From: Aliiglaciecola sp. 3_MG-2023
GTDB lineage: Bacteria > Pseudomonadota > Gammaproteobacteria > Enterobacterales > Alteromonadaceae
Length of the DNA stretch: 64,000 nucleotides
Direction: 5' to 3'
Assembly: GCF_030548205.1 (NCBI RefSeq)
Contig: NZ_JAUORV010000015.1
Span: forward strand, 85,601 to 149,600
Shown here: piece after piece, positions 9,690-17,767 of the stretch
How the letters are laid out: each line of letters begins with the position of its first letter
How positions within the stretch are numbered: position 1 is the stretch's first letter
Notes under the pieces: generated by a model
Database searches by the model: none
Told to the model about the DNA's origin: nothing
The model's input: only the letters and a program-made list of their open reading frames with translations
Program-made: the position numbers and the translations under genes

Positions 9690-10120
9690 GTGATGAATCA
9701 ACGGCTTCTATCGCCGCTCCCAAAGCTTTAGTGGTGGCCCAAAAACTGGGCAATATGTCTGATACTGCAGTCCGTATCCCCTTTACCAAAGTAAAATTTG
9801 GCCTCGATTTTCTAATCGGTCTAATACCAGGTGTCGGTGATATGATTATGTTAATTGTAGGGGCGGTGATAATCATTATGGGTAAAACCATTGGCTTGCC
9901 AACCCCGTTAATTTTGAAAATGTTGAAAAATAGCCTGATCGATTTTGTATTAGGTTTAGTGCCTTTTGTCGGTGATATTGCAGATATATTTTATAAATCG
10001 AATCAAGCAAATGTTCGTATTATGGAGCGCTGGTGGCTAAGTCAAAATAAAGCAGCTATAGATGCGCATACTCAACAACAATTAGCGAATTGGCAGGAAA
10101 CCAAAAATGAAGATCTATGA
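9686..10120 (+). CDS. DUF4112 membrane protein
   Basis: A 144-residue protein matching the DUF4112 pattern: two repeated motifs, LDFLIGLIPGVGDMIML and FVLGLVPFVGDIADIFYKSN, each G(L)(I/V)PxVGD, with two hydrophobic segments, then a C-terminal RIMERWW stretch. Function is not known for the family. The gene overlaps the hemH stop by 4 bases and the GST gene by 14 bases, so the three are probably one transcript, hinting at a haem or redox-stress connection. That is context inference. Confidence 0.85.
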   Translation: MSDESTASIAAPKALVVAQKLGNMSDTAVRIPFTKVKFGLDFLIGLIPGVGDMIMLIVGAVIIIMGKTIGLPTPLILKMLKNSLIDFVLGLVPFVGDIADIFYKSNQANVRIMERWWLSQNKAAIDAHTQQQLANWQETKNEDL

Positions 10121-10715
10121 CACCCATACAGCGCCCACACCTCGAAGAGTACGTATATTTCTAGCCGAAAAAGGCATAGAGATGGACTATGTACAAGTCG
10201 ATTTACAAAAGGGCGAAAATATGACCCCTGAGATGCGGCAGAAAAACCCCATTGGAAAGGTGCCTGTTCTTGAGTTAGATGACGGTACTTGTATTGGCGA
10301 ATCTGTCGCTATTTGTCGTTACTTTGAAGCGTTGCAACCAGCGCCTGCATTGATGGGAACGACGCCACTTGAACAGGCTCAAATCGAAATGTGGCAGCGC
10401 CAAGTTGAGTTTGCCTTATTTATGCAAGTAGGGATGTGTTTTCAGCATTCCACCGGCTATTTTAAAGACCGTATGACTCCCGTACCTGAGTACGGTAAAG
10501 TTGCTGGGATATCTGCTAGTAAGTATTTAAATGTTCTTGAAAAGCGCCTGCAATCTAACGAGTTTATTGCCGGTGACAATTTCTCAATCGCAGACATTAC
10601 CGCTATGTGTGCTATAGATTTTGCCCGAGTAGTACAAATAAAAGTTAACGATGAACAGGTTAATCTACAGCGCTGGTACAAGGCTGTGAGTGCTAGACCT
10701 AGTGCGAGTGCTTAA
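10107..10715 (+). CDS. Glutathione S-transferase family protein
   Basis: A 202-residue protein with an N-terminal thioredoxin-like GST domain (KIYDTHTAPTPRRVRIFLAEKG; cis-Pro region GKVPVLELDDG; glutathione-binding ESVAICRYFE) and an all-helical C-terminal domain containing the N-capping motif FSIADITA. It probably acts in the cytosol on electrophiles or as a glutathione-dependent reductase; the substrate is unknown. Its start lies inside the end of the DUF4112 gene. It is convergent with aguB. Confidence 0.92.
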   Translation: MKIYDTHTAPTPRRVRIFLAEKGIEMDYVQVDLQKGENMTPEMRQKNPIGKVPVLELDDGTCIGESVAICRYFEALQPAPALMGTTPLEQAQIEMWQRQVEFALFMQVGMCFQHSTGYFKDRMTPVPEYGKVAGISASKYLNVLEKRLQSNEFIAGDNFSIADITAMCAIDFARVVQIKVNDEQVNLQRWYKAVSARPSASA

Positions 10716-10792
10716 TTAGCCTTCGCACCTATTGGTCTTACCGGGTTATTGCCGTTCAAGTTTAAGGGAGGGGTTAGTGGCTATGGTAGTGG

Positions 10793-11686
10793 CTAATCTC
10801 GCCAGCGGCGTGTGATATCTTGATAGTCATCAATACGACGATCCCTAAAATAGGGCCATATTCTTTTTATCTGTTCGGTTCTAGCTAAGTCTAATTCTAC
10901 CATTAGGTTTTCTTGTTTATCGCTGCTCGCTTGGGCAAGGACTTCCCCCTGAGGGCCGGCAATAAAGCTTTGTCCCCAAAATTGAATGCCAGGATCGCCT
11001 GCCACAGGAGAGGCTTCAAACCCTGTACGATTGGCCACAATAACAGGTACTGAATTCGCCACAGCATGTGAGCGTTGAATGGTTTGCCAAGCGTTAAATT
11101 GGCGCTGCTTTTCTTCCGTTGTGTCTGTGTTATCCCAACCAATTGCTGTTGGGTAAAACAACATGTCAGCTCCTGCCATCGCCATTAATCGAGCTGCTTC
11201 TGGATACCATTGATCCCAGCAAACCAGAACGCCTAATCGACCAACACTAGTATCGATGGGTTCAAACCCTAAGTCCCCTGGGGTAAAGTAAAATTTTTCG
11301 TAAAATCCAGGATCATCCGGTATATGCATTTTACGATACTTACCAACCATACCTGCTTGTCGGTCAAATACGACCGCCGTATTGTGGTATAACCCAGAGC
11401 CGCGCTTTTCAAATAATGAGGTGACTAACACTATGTTGTGTTTAGCCGCTAAATCGGCGAAATAATCTGTGGCAGGACCAGGAATTGTTTCGGCTAAATC
11501 AAAATAATCGGTGTTTTCTTCCTGGCAGAAATACAGGGTGCTATGGAGTTCTTGCAATAGCACTAATTCACAGCCATCGGCTGCAAGCTTGGCAACTTGC
11601 TTCGCGCTATTTTCCCAGTTTTCAGATTTATCATTGCTGCTAATGGCTTGTTGTACTAAGCCAACTTTCAATGTGTTTTTATTCAT
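10793..11686 (-). CDS. aguB: N-carbamoylputrescine amidase
   Basis: A 297-residue nitrilase-superfamily enzyme converting N-carbamoylputrescine to putrescine, CO2 and ammonia. The Glu-Lys-Cys triad is visible: E in LLQELHST, K in YRKMHIPDDPGFYEKFYF, C in GVLVCWDQWYPEAAR. The start is placed at ATG 11686 because GAAGGG, formed by the end of aguA, sits just upstream; an in-frame ATG at 11704 inside aguA would add six residues. It is directly downstream of aguA, together giving the agmatine route to putrescine. Confidence 0.94.
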   Translation of the reverse strand: MNKNTLKVGLVQQAISSNDKSENWENSAKQVAKLAADGCELVLLQELHSTLYFCQEENTDYFDLAETIPGPATDYFADLAAKHNIVLVTSLFEKRGSGLYHNTAVVFDRQAGMVGKYRKMHIPDDPGFYEKFYFTPGDLGFEPIDTSVGRLGVLVCWDQWYPEAARLMAMAGADMLFYPTAIGWDNTDTTEEKQRQFNAWQTIQRSHAVANSVPVIVANRTGFEASPVAGDPGIQFWGQSFIAGPQGEVLAQASSDKQENLMVELDLARTEQIKRIWPYFRDRRIDDYQDITRRWRD

Positions 11687-11687
11687 T

Positions 11688-12752
11688 TTACCCTTCACAT
11701 CCATAAACAGTTAAGCCATTGCTAAGGTATTCGATAACCTCAGCTTTCAATGTTCCCACAGGAACCTGCATGCTAATACAGTGCACACTGCCAAATTGTT
11801 GTACTAAAGGCAAACTATCAATGGGCACGATTGTGTAATCTGGATATGCGCCAGCGATGATATTCAAGGCTAATTCATCTTCAGGTTGAGCATACACAGG
11901 GCACAATATTTGATGGTTTGAAATTAAGAAATTAGCGTAAGATGCAGGTAAGCGCTCACCAACCTCATTCACTATGTGTGGTAGCGGAAGTTCAAAAATA
12001 TCATGATTAGGCAAGAGGGCTCTAAGCTCATCAACTAACGCACCTAGCCCGTTGAAATGACTATCTTCAGGGCGATTAAAACAAGACTGAATGACCACCC
12101 CATGGTTGTCAGTGAACCTCACTATGGTATCAATATGCCCATCGGTATCGTCACCTTCTAGGTGACCATTTTGTAAAATACTGACGCGGGTTGCACCTAG
12201 ATGCTCAGCAAATAGAGATTGATAAGAAGCGCACGTCATCTGGCCATTACGTTCAGGGTTTTGTAGACACATGGCGGTGGAAAGCAAGTGGCCATTTTGA
12301 TCTATCTCCAGCGCGCCACCTTCAGCGACTAAATCAACACTTTTAAGAGAGGCTTTACACAGGTTCGCTAACACTGTGGCATTCACTTTGTTGTCTAACT
12401 GGGCGTCAAATTTATTTCCCCACCCATTGAATTTAAATTCAATAGGTTGCATGACATTTCCTTGTTTAAGCGTCAGAAAACAATAGTCTCTACACCAGGT
12501 ATCGTTGTAGTTAGTCACTACAAACATCAATTTTTTGGACCCTTTCAGAGACAGTTTAGCCGCCTCAACCTCTTGCTCTTTGATCAACAATATCACCCCG
12601 GTATTGTTACGAGTGATGGCATCAATGAGTTGCTTGTAGGTTTGCCTGACTTCCTTTAACCATGGTTTCCAATCGGTTTTATCATCAGGCCAGGCTAAAA
12701 TTACGGCGTCTTGTGCATACCATTCTGGTAGCAATGTTAATTCTGGTTTCAT
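11688..12752 (-). CDS. aguA: Agmatine deiminase
   Basis: A 354-residue enzyme of the peptidyl-arginine-deiminase fold that hydrolyses agmatine to N-carbamoylputrescine and ammonia. Key regions are PEWYAQDAVILAWPDD, the Asp-containing NDTWCRDYCF, AEGGALEIDQNG, the catalytic-His region LEGDDTDGHIDT, and the nucleophile Cys in GSVHCISMQVPVG. The motifs differ slightly from common plant and Pseudomonas forms, but the pairing with aguB supports the call. It is divergent from fpr across about 175 bp. Confidence 0.93.
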   Translation of the reverse strand: MKPELTLLPEWYAQDAVILAWPDDKTDWKPWLKEVRQTYKQLIDAITRNNTGVILLIKEQEVEAAKLSLKGSKKLMFVVTNYNDTWCRDYCFLTLKQGNVMQPIEFKFNGWGNKFDAQLDNKVNATVLANLCKASLKSVDLVAEGGALEIDQNGHLLSTAMCLQNPERNGQMTCASYQSLFAEHLGATRVSILQNGHLEGDDTDGHIDTIVRFTDNHGVVIQSCFNRPEDSHFNGLGALVDELRALLPNHDIFELPLPHIVNEVGERLPASYANFLISNHQILCPVYAQPEDELALNIIAGAYPDYTIVPIDSLPLVQQFGSVHCISMQVPVGTLKAEVIEYLSNGLTVYGCEG

Positions 12753-12795
12753 TAGACTATTTAGTTAAACAGATTCAGCGGCAATTATACCCTTC

Positions 12796-12810
12796 CCCCT
12801 AAGGTAGGGG
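12796..12810. promoter_or_regulatory. GC-rich dyad in the aguA-fpr divergent region
   Basis: CCCCTA-AGG-TAGGGG forms a perfect 6+3+6 inverted repeat, flanked by TACCC on the left and TA on the right, in an otherwise AT-rich intergenic region. It could be an operator for aguAB or fpr; its shape loosely recalls MerR-family sites. No regulator can be assigned. Confidence 0.3.
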
Positions 12811-12928
12811 TAGATTTTTATGTGTCGAAGAATATTCCCAAGGCTCACGTTTTTGATGATATGAGTCAATGGACTTTAGCAGTGGGCATGTTAACGTAAG
12901 AGGGTAATTATCAACTTTGGAGCATATT

Positions 12929-13678
12929 ATGGCGCAATGGCATGATGGAAAAATTGTCAATCGAGTTGATTGGAATGATCATTTGTTTAGTCTGCAATTC
13001 GAATGTACTGCGTTTCCTAAATTCAAAGCCGGCCAATTTACAAAAGTCGGCCTTATCCAAGACGATAATAAGGTGTTATCCCGCCCTTATTCATTGGTGA
13101 ACTCGCCAAATGCGGAATTTTTAGAAATTATTGCTGTGCCAGTGGAAAATGGTAGTCTGTCTCCTAAGCTACACGAACTACAGATCGGCGACGAAGTGAA
13201 AATTATGTCACCGGCCACCGGTTTTTTAGTCTTAGAAGAAGTTCCACAAAGCGAAACCTTGTTTTTGATAGCGACGGGAACAGGAGTAGGGCCTTTTATT
13301 TCCATATTAGAAAGTGAAGAAGCTTGGAGCAAATACACAAATGTCGTGCTAGTTTACGGTGCAAGACAAAATAGTGATCTCGCCTATTCCGACAAAATTC
13401 AAACATGGTTAAGTGACAAGCCTGAGCAATTTCGATTTGTGCCTATTGTTAGCCGTGAATTTAACCCTAATGCATTGAAAGGACGTATTCCTGAATTAAT
13501 TGCATCCGGGGCAATCCAGCAAAAGTGCGGGATTGAGTTTGCGCCAACAACTTGTCAGGTTATGCTGTGTGGAAATCCAGAGATGATTAAAGATACGTTA
13601 GAGGTGCTTTCCACCTTTGGTCTGAAAAAACATCTGCGTCGTTCGCCTGGGCACATTAGTTTAGAACGGTATTGGTAA
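12929..13678 (+). CDS. fpr: Ferredoxin/flavodoxin-NADP+ reductase
   Basis: A 249-residue FAD enzyme shuttling electrons between NADPH and ferredoxin or flavodoxin. It has the FAD-binding motif RPYSLVNSPN, the NADP-domain motif IATGTGVGPFISIL, MLCGNPEMIKDT, and a C-terminal aromatic (RYW) expected to stack on FAD. ATG 12929 is preferred because GGAG lies 6 bases upstream; a TTG at 12917 would extend it by four residues. Fpr often belongs to oxidative-stress regulons, but no SoxR box is visible at this promoter. Confidence 0.94.
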   Translation: MAQWHDGKIVNRVDWNDHLFSLQFECTAFPKFKAGQFTKVGLIQDDNKVLSRPYSLVNSPNAEFLEIIAVPVENGSLSPKLHELQIGDEVKIMSPATGFLVLEEVPQSETLFLIATGTGVGPFISILESEEAWSKYTNVVLVYGARQNSDLAYSDKIQTWLSDKPEQFRFVPIVSREFNPNALKGRIPELIASGAIQQKCGIEFAPTTCQVMLCGNPEMIKDTLEVLSTFGLKKHLRRSPGHISLERYW

Positions 13679-13728
13679 GTTGCCCGTATCGAATTAACGC
13701 GCAACAATAGAAATTCAAGGGTAAAGTA

Positions 13729-14922
13729 ATGCATACACAGCCAATCATTAAGGCTATCGGATTGGTCACAATGTTAGCTGGGTTGGGAGCCTGTCAAACA
13801 TCGAATCCCAATACACCAGTTGTTTCGTCTCAACATGAAAGTCTATCTAAGGTGTCTTTGAATTGGCGCTCTAGCTTATTTAGCCCCCGTGAAGTTGCCT
13901 CTGTAGATGATATTTTTCAATTGACTGTAAAGCAGAAAAATGATTTCAATACTTACTATTTTGCTGAAAGAAACGCTCATATTGAAGGGCATGAACGTCT
14001 CTACAATTACTTAGAAATGATTCTATATGGTTTCGACTACAAAGGAGATACCTATAAAGCATCTGATGCCCTCTCTAAACACAGTGGTAATTGTCTGTCT
14101 TTGGCCATCGTGACTACGGCATTAGCAAATTTAGTGGATTTAGATGTCCGTTACCAGCGTGTAAATACCGCACCTATTTATCAACGTTTCCATAACGTAA
14201 TGACGTTATCCTCCCATGTTAGAAGCCATGTTTTTGCGCCGGAAACACCGCTAAAGAAAAATGAAATTGTCGTCGCTAGAAAAAAAATGATAATCGACTA
14301 CTTTCCAGAAAAAGGTAACGTAAGAGGTGACTTCCTGAATAAGTCACAATTTTTATCAATGTATTATCAGAACTTAGCTGGCGATAGCTTAGTCGCAAAA
14401 GATTATGACCTTACCTATGCACTTCTAGCAAAAGCCATGGAAATAAGCAGTGAAGATCCAGAAACTTTAAATACGCTTGCGGTCCTATACAAAAAACTCG
14501 GTGATTTGGCCAAGGCCGAGCAAATTTATGATTACTCGTTAAATAACACCTCGGGCTCAGTCAATATTTTAAGTAATTACGCAATGCTCTTAACCGAGCA
14601 AAACCGACAAGAGGAGTTATCAACTTTACAAGAAAAGCTGATGTCCATAGAGGATGATAATCCCTATCGTTGGTACGATATAGCCAATCAACATTTTGAT
14701 AAGGACGAGCTTTTCAAAGCGTTACGTTACTTTAAAAGATCTATAAAAGCCGCCCCTTATTTACACGAAGGGTATTTTGGTTTAGCAAAAACCTACTATC
14801 AATTGGGTCGAGTAAAATCCGCTAAGCAGAATATGGATAAAGCAGTGGAATTGGCATTTACACCGAAAGACAAAGTCTTGTATCAGGCAAAATTAAAAGT
14901 ATTGGCCGTAAAAAAAGACTAG
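13729..14922 (+). CDS. TPR lipoprotein with transglutaminase-like N-terminal region
   Basis: A 397-residue protein with a lipoprotein signal (MHTQPIIKAIGLVTMLAGLGAC; lipobox LGAC). Residues ~90-190 contain SGNCLSLAIVTTALAN followed by a His in RFHNVMTL, the Cys and His pattern of transglutaminase-like cysteine folds; whether it is catalytic is unknown. Residues ~225-390 form TPR-like helix pairs (YALLAKAMEISSEDPETLNTLAVLYKKLGDLAKAEQIY). It is probably a periplasmic or outer-membrane assembly factor; no specific partner can be named. It is convergent with a small unknown gene. Confidence 0.8.
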   Translation: MHTQPIIKAIGLVTMLAGLGACQTSNPNTPVVSSQHESLSKVSLNWRSSLFSPREVASVDDIFQLTVKQKNDFNTYYFAERNAHIEGHERLYNYLEMILYGFDYKGDTYKASDALSKHSGNCLSLAIVTTALANLVDLDVRYQRVNTAPIYQRFHNVMTLSSHVRSHVFAPETPLKKNEIVVARKKMIIDYFPEKGNVRGDFLNKSQFLSMYYQNLAGDSLVAKDYDLTYALLAKAMEISSEDPETLNTLAVLYKKLGDLAKAEQIYDYSLNNTSGSVNILSNYAMLLTEQNRQEELSTLQEKLMSIEDDNPYRWYDIANQHFDKDELFKALRYFKRSIKAAPYLHEGYFGLAKTYYQLGRVKSAKQNMDKAVELAFTPKDKVLYQAKLKVLAVKKD

Positions 14923-14935
14923 CCTTTGAAATGCG

Positions 14936-15292
14936 CTAATTAAGCTGTTTCTTCAATAACTGGCCGTTACGCTCAATTACATCAATGAGTGGAATAAAAC
15001 CTGCTGGCGTAGATAAATTTGCATAACCATTAGCCATTTCCACTAAGACATCACCAAACTTAGACTTTCTGCTGGGTTGTGGGGCATAGTCGACAGACAA
15101 ATTATCCACATTAACCCATGCGGTTGGTCCCCCTGATGCGGCAAAAGCAATATCTAGTTCTGAGTGTTTTACCCGTGTTGCCAATTGATATAAATCGATA
15201 TGTTGAATAACAGTAGAAATAAGAACTCTTTCGTTTTCCACATTGCTTAATAAGCTCATAAGTTTATCTTGCGCGTGAAAAACGTATATCAT
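14936..15292 (-). CDS. Hypothetical protein, 118 aa
   Basis: I do not recognise this protein. It has no signal peptide or membrane helix and is hydrophilic, with a conserved-looking centre (IAFAASGGPTAWVNVDNLSVDYAPQPSRKSK is the most distinctive region, about residues 48-78). Its start lies 20 bp after the stop of an upstream zinc-ribbon gene on the same strand, so the two are probably co-transcribed. The reading frame is clean and plausible, but expression is unproven. Confidence 0.55.
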   Translation of the reverse strand: MIYVFHAQDKLMSLLSNVENERVLISTVIQHIDLYQLATRVKHSELDIAFAASGGPTAWVNVDNLSVDYAPQPSRKSKFGDVLVEMANGYANLSTPAGFIPLIDVIERNGQLLKKQLN

Positions 15293-15312
15293 AAAAGTCT
15301 CATCTTAATCTG

Positions 15313-15510
15313 TTACCCCATTACTATCACATTTTTAACATTATCCACGCCATTGGCAATGATAATTTCAAAACTCGACATACATTTTTGACAACGCATG
15401 ATTTGGGGTTGATTCATGATTTGTTTTTGATGGTTATCGAGGGCATTTGCTGATAAGCAAATTGGACATAAACATTCCAGTGAAGCTTCTGTTTTAATCA
15501 TGAATGACAT
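15313..15510 (-). CDS. Small zinc-ribbon-like protein
   Basis: A 65-residue protein with two CxxC pairs, CPIC and CQKC, 25 residues apart, typical of a zinc-ribbon knuckle. The rest is short and polar, without other domains. It is upstream of the 118-residue unknown gene on the same strand. AAAGGAATGTC lies before the start, giving a reasonable ribosome binding site. It could bind nucleic acid or protein; the function is unknown. Confidence 0.6.
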   Translation of the reverse strand: MSFMIKTEASLECLCPICLSANALDNHQKQIMNQPQIMRCQKCMSSFEIIIANGVDNVKNVIVMG

Positions 15511-15760
15511 TCCTTTTGTCTTTGAAATACTAGGTAACGCAGAGCAGTAAACTAACTGCGTGCTTATTTTGACGGTATTTATTCTGGATGCAAGTGTTTT
15601 TGTTGAATTTATACTCAGTCAGGGTAAGTAAAATAAACGGCAGTGAAATAAACCTACCGATTTAGGATTGCATATGATTTCTTAGCCCTTTTCAACGGCG
15701 TTGTGATTTAAAAATATGCTAACCTGAATCCGCTGATGTTTTTTAACGAGAAAATATAAA

Positions 15761-16396
15761 ATGCCAACAATTGATACTTTCCTTGCGTTTTCTGTTGCGT
15801 CAATAATTATGAGTGTTTCTCCTGGCCCATCTAACCTTTACATCTTGGCCAGGACCATGGCGGATGGTCATAAGTCGGGTATAGCAGCAGCATCTGGCAT
15901 GGCGATAGGTTCCATGACTTATGTTTTACTGACCGCATTGGGATTGGCGACAGTGTTCCGTTATTCGCCAACTGCCTACACTATGTTGAAGCTATGTGGG
16001 GCGGCCTATTTGATTTTTTTAGGTATTCAAGCTTTCAAAGGTGCAGGCTCTGAGCACGCGGAAAAACCTAAAGTACGCTTAATCAGTATTCCTAAAGTAT
16101 TTAGACAGGGTATCTTAGTAGAACTAACCAACCCTAAAACCGCACTCTTTTTTTTGGCGTTTCTGCCGCAGTTTGTTGATCCAGAGATTGGTCAGGTGGC
16201 ATTGCAAATTGGTTTGTTAGGAGCAGTGTATACGCTAATTGCCTATTGCAGTGACTTAATGGTAGTGCAGTTATCTAAAAAACTAGGAAAGTGGCTATCG
16301 TCACACCCGTTATTTGTGGCCTGGCAGGATAGATTAGCCGGTTCTATTCTATTTGGTTTAGGGGCTTATATTGGCTGGCAAGAAATAACCAATTAA
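15761..16396 (+). CDS. LysE/RhtB-family amino-acid exporter
   Basis: A 211-residue inner-membrane protein with about six helices and the family signature SVSPGPSNLYILARTMADG near the N-terminus, then GIAAASGMAIGSM and TNPKTALFFLAFLPQFVDP. Members export amino acids such as lysine, homoserine or threonine; the substrate here cannot be told. It is a single gene with its own upstream region of about 250 bp, in which no clear operator was found. Confidence 0.92.
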   Translation: MPTIDTFLAFSVASIIMSVSPGPSNLYILARTMADGHKSGIAAASGMAIGSMTYVLLTALGLATVFRYSPTAYTMLKLCGAAYLIFLGIQAFKGAGSEHAEKPKVRLISIPKVFRQGILVELTNPKTALFFLAFLPQFVDPEIGQVALQIGLLGAVYTLIAYCSDLMVVQLSKKLGKWLSSHPLFVAWQDRLAGSILFGLGAYIGWQEITN

Positions 16397-16558
16397 CTCA
16401 CCTTTTTACAATTTAGTTGAGCAAACTAGAAGCTAGGGCAATCTTTAGAGGTATGAATAAATGCCATGTATGAATAGGCTTGTTCAAAATTGTATGTGAA
16501 TAATCCCAGTTACCTTTTAGCCTCATTCCGCTGCCAGCAACCTCTGTCTATTAGCGCC

Positions 16559-16996
16559 TTAGCGTTCGAGAAGCACCGGGCCAGGTCCTTCGGTGGCAAG
16601 CTTGTCTTGAGGGTTATAAATAGGGCAGGTTTTCATTGATAAACATCCACAGCCTATACAAGCATCCAATGAATCTTTCAGTTTTATCATGCTTTGAATT
16701 CGCGCTTCTAGCTGTTGTTGCCAACTGCTAGACAGTTTCACCCAATCTTGTTTTGTCGGCGTTCTTGATGCAGGTAAGGAAGCAAAAGCGAGCTTTATAT
16801 CTTGTAGACTTATGCCTAACTTTTGCGCAGCCTTAATCACCGAAACCCGCCTCAAGACATCGGCTTTATAACGGCGTTGATTTCCTGGGTTTCGCCAACT
16901 ATTGATCAGCCCTTTTTCCTCGTAAAAGTGCAGAGTGGATACATTGACACCGCAACGTTTAGCCACCTCACCCACACTTAATTCTCGTTCAGCCAT
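16559..16996 (-). CDS. soxR: Redox-sensing transcriptional activator SoxR
   Basis: A 145-residue MerR-family regulator whose [2Fe-2S] cluster senses redox-cycling compounds. It has a winged-helix N-terminus (LSVGEVAKRCGVNVSTLHFYEEKGLI), a dimerisation helix, and the cluster motif CIGCGCLSMKTCPIYNPQD. ATG 16996 is chosen because GGAAG precedes it; an ATG at 17041 would add 15 residues unlike the family. It is divergent from a 48-residue ORF and a VOC gene, with the SoxR operator between. No soxS gene is present, as is usual outside enterics. Confidence 0.95.
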   Translation of the reverse strand: MAERELSVGEVAKRCGVNVSTLHFYEEKGLINSWRNPGNQRRYKADVLRRVSVIKAAQKLGISLQDIKLAFASLPASRTPTKQDWVKLSSSWQQQLEARIQSMIKLKDSLDACIGCGCLSMKTCPIYNPQDKLATEGPGPVLLER

Positions 16997-17041
16997 GATA
17001 CTTCCTTTCAAATTTTTTTTTAAGAATAGGCAAAAAAACAC

Positions 17042-17072
17042 TTTACCTCAAGTTAACTTGAGGAATTATCCT
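17042..17072 (+). promoter_or_regulatory. SoxR-controlled promoter
   Basis: The perfect 18-bp palindrome CCTCAAGTTAACTTGAGG (17046-17063) matches the SoxR box of the E. coli soxS promoter. It lies between a -35 TTTACC (17042-17047) and a -10 TATCCT (17067-17072) with a 19-bp spacer, the overlong spacing that MerR-family activators correct by twisting DNA. It points to the 48-residue ORF and VOC gene and probably also autoregulates soxR. Confidence 0.93.
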
Positions 17073-17112
17073 ATGTTCAAGGTCAGTACTTCAAACAACT
17101 AAGGAGATTCAT

Positions 17113-17259
17113 ATGCAGTCAGATCAATCAAAGCAACGCCGTGGAAGATCACAGTTAAGTGAAACAGGCTCAGAGCTTAAGTTTTGTTTAGAAAAAGCCT
17201 CAACCAGTCGGCTAAATAATTTTTTGAATTTGTTTAACAACACAATGCATTTAAAGTGA
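17113..17259 (+). CDS. Small ORF (48 aa) under the SoxR promoter
   Basis: ATG 17113 is preceded by AAGGAG at 6-bp spacing, the best ribosome binding site in the region, and the frame runs to TGA 17257-17259. The product begins MQSDQSKQRRGRSQLSETGS, is basic at the N-terminus, has one Cys (ELKFCLEK), and ends in an Asn/Leu-rich amphipathic stretch. It has no membrane helix and I recognise no family. It is 9 bp upstream of the VOC gene, so both should be SoxR-activated. It could be a small regulatory protein or a leader ORF. Confidence 0.6.
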   Translation: MQSDQSKQRRGRSQLSETGSELKFCLEKASTSRLNNFLNLFNNTMHLK

Positions 17260-17268
17260 GGTAATAGA

Positions 17269-17691
17269 ATGATTCGTTTAGAACATATCAATATTGTCGT
17301 AAAAGATATGCAGGAAACCCTCAAGTTTTATCAAGCGGCTTTCCCCCATTGGACTGTTCGCAATCAAGGTGAAGCCAATTGGTATGGCAGCAAAAGAAAT
17401 TGGTTACATTTTGGTGATGAATATAATTATCTTACGTTTAATGATAATGGCAGTGGTGAAAATAGGCAGCTAAAGGGGGATCAACTAGGACTCGCGCATA
17501 TTGCTTTTGAAGTAAAAAATATTTCAGCGGTTTTATCGCGTTTATTCAGCGCTGGTTTTCAACCTCACAACACTGGGGCTAACAACCAATTCAGAAAAAA
17601 TTGTTATTTTATCGATCCCAGTGGATTTGAAATAGAATTTGTAGAATATTTATCAGATATACCCAGTCAGCGGAATAATTCTGATGACTAA
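17269..17691 (+). CDS. VOC-fold protein, predicted SoxR target
   Basis: A 140-residue glyoxalase/bleomycin-resistance-fold protein. It starts MIRLEHINIVVKDMQETLKFY and ends CYFIDPSGFEIEFVEYLSD, with His and Glu at the usual metal-ligand positions (LEHINI, LGLAHIAFEV, FEIEFVEY). The ribosome binding site GAGGTAAT lies just upstream. Because it follows the SoxR box it is probably induced by redox-cycling drugs; it might bind or modify such compounds or an electrophile. The substrate is unknown. Confidence 0.88.
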   Translation: MIRLEHINIVVKDMQETLKFYQAAFPHWTVRNQGEANWYGSKRNWLHFGDEYNYLTFNDNGSGENRQLKGDQLGLAHIAFEVKNISAVLSRLFSAGFQPHNTGANNQFRKNCYFIDPSGFEIEFVEYLSDIPSQRNNSDD

Positions 17692-17767
17692 GCAGGGAAG
17701 TAGACAGGGAAGTTGGCAGAGAGGTTATGCTTAATGGATAACGCCCCTGTCTTACTCATCATACCGT

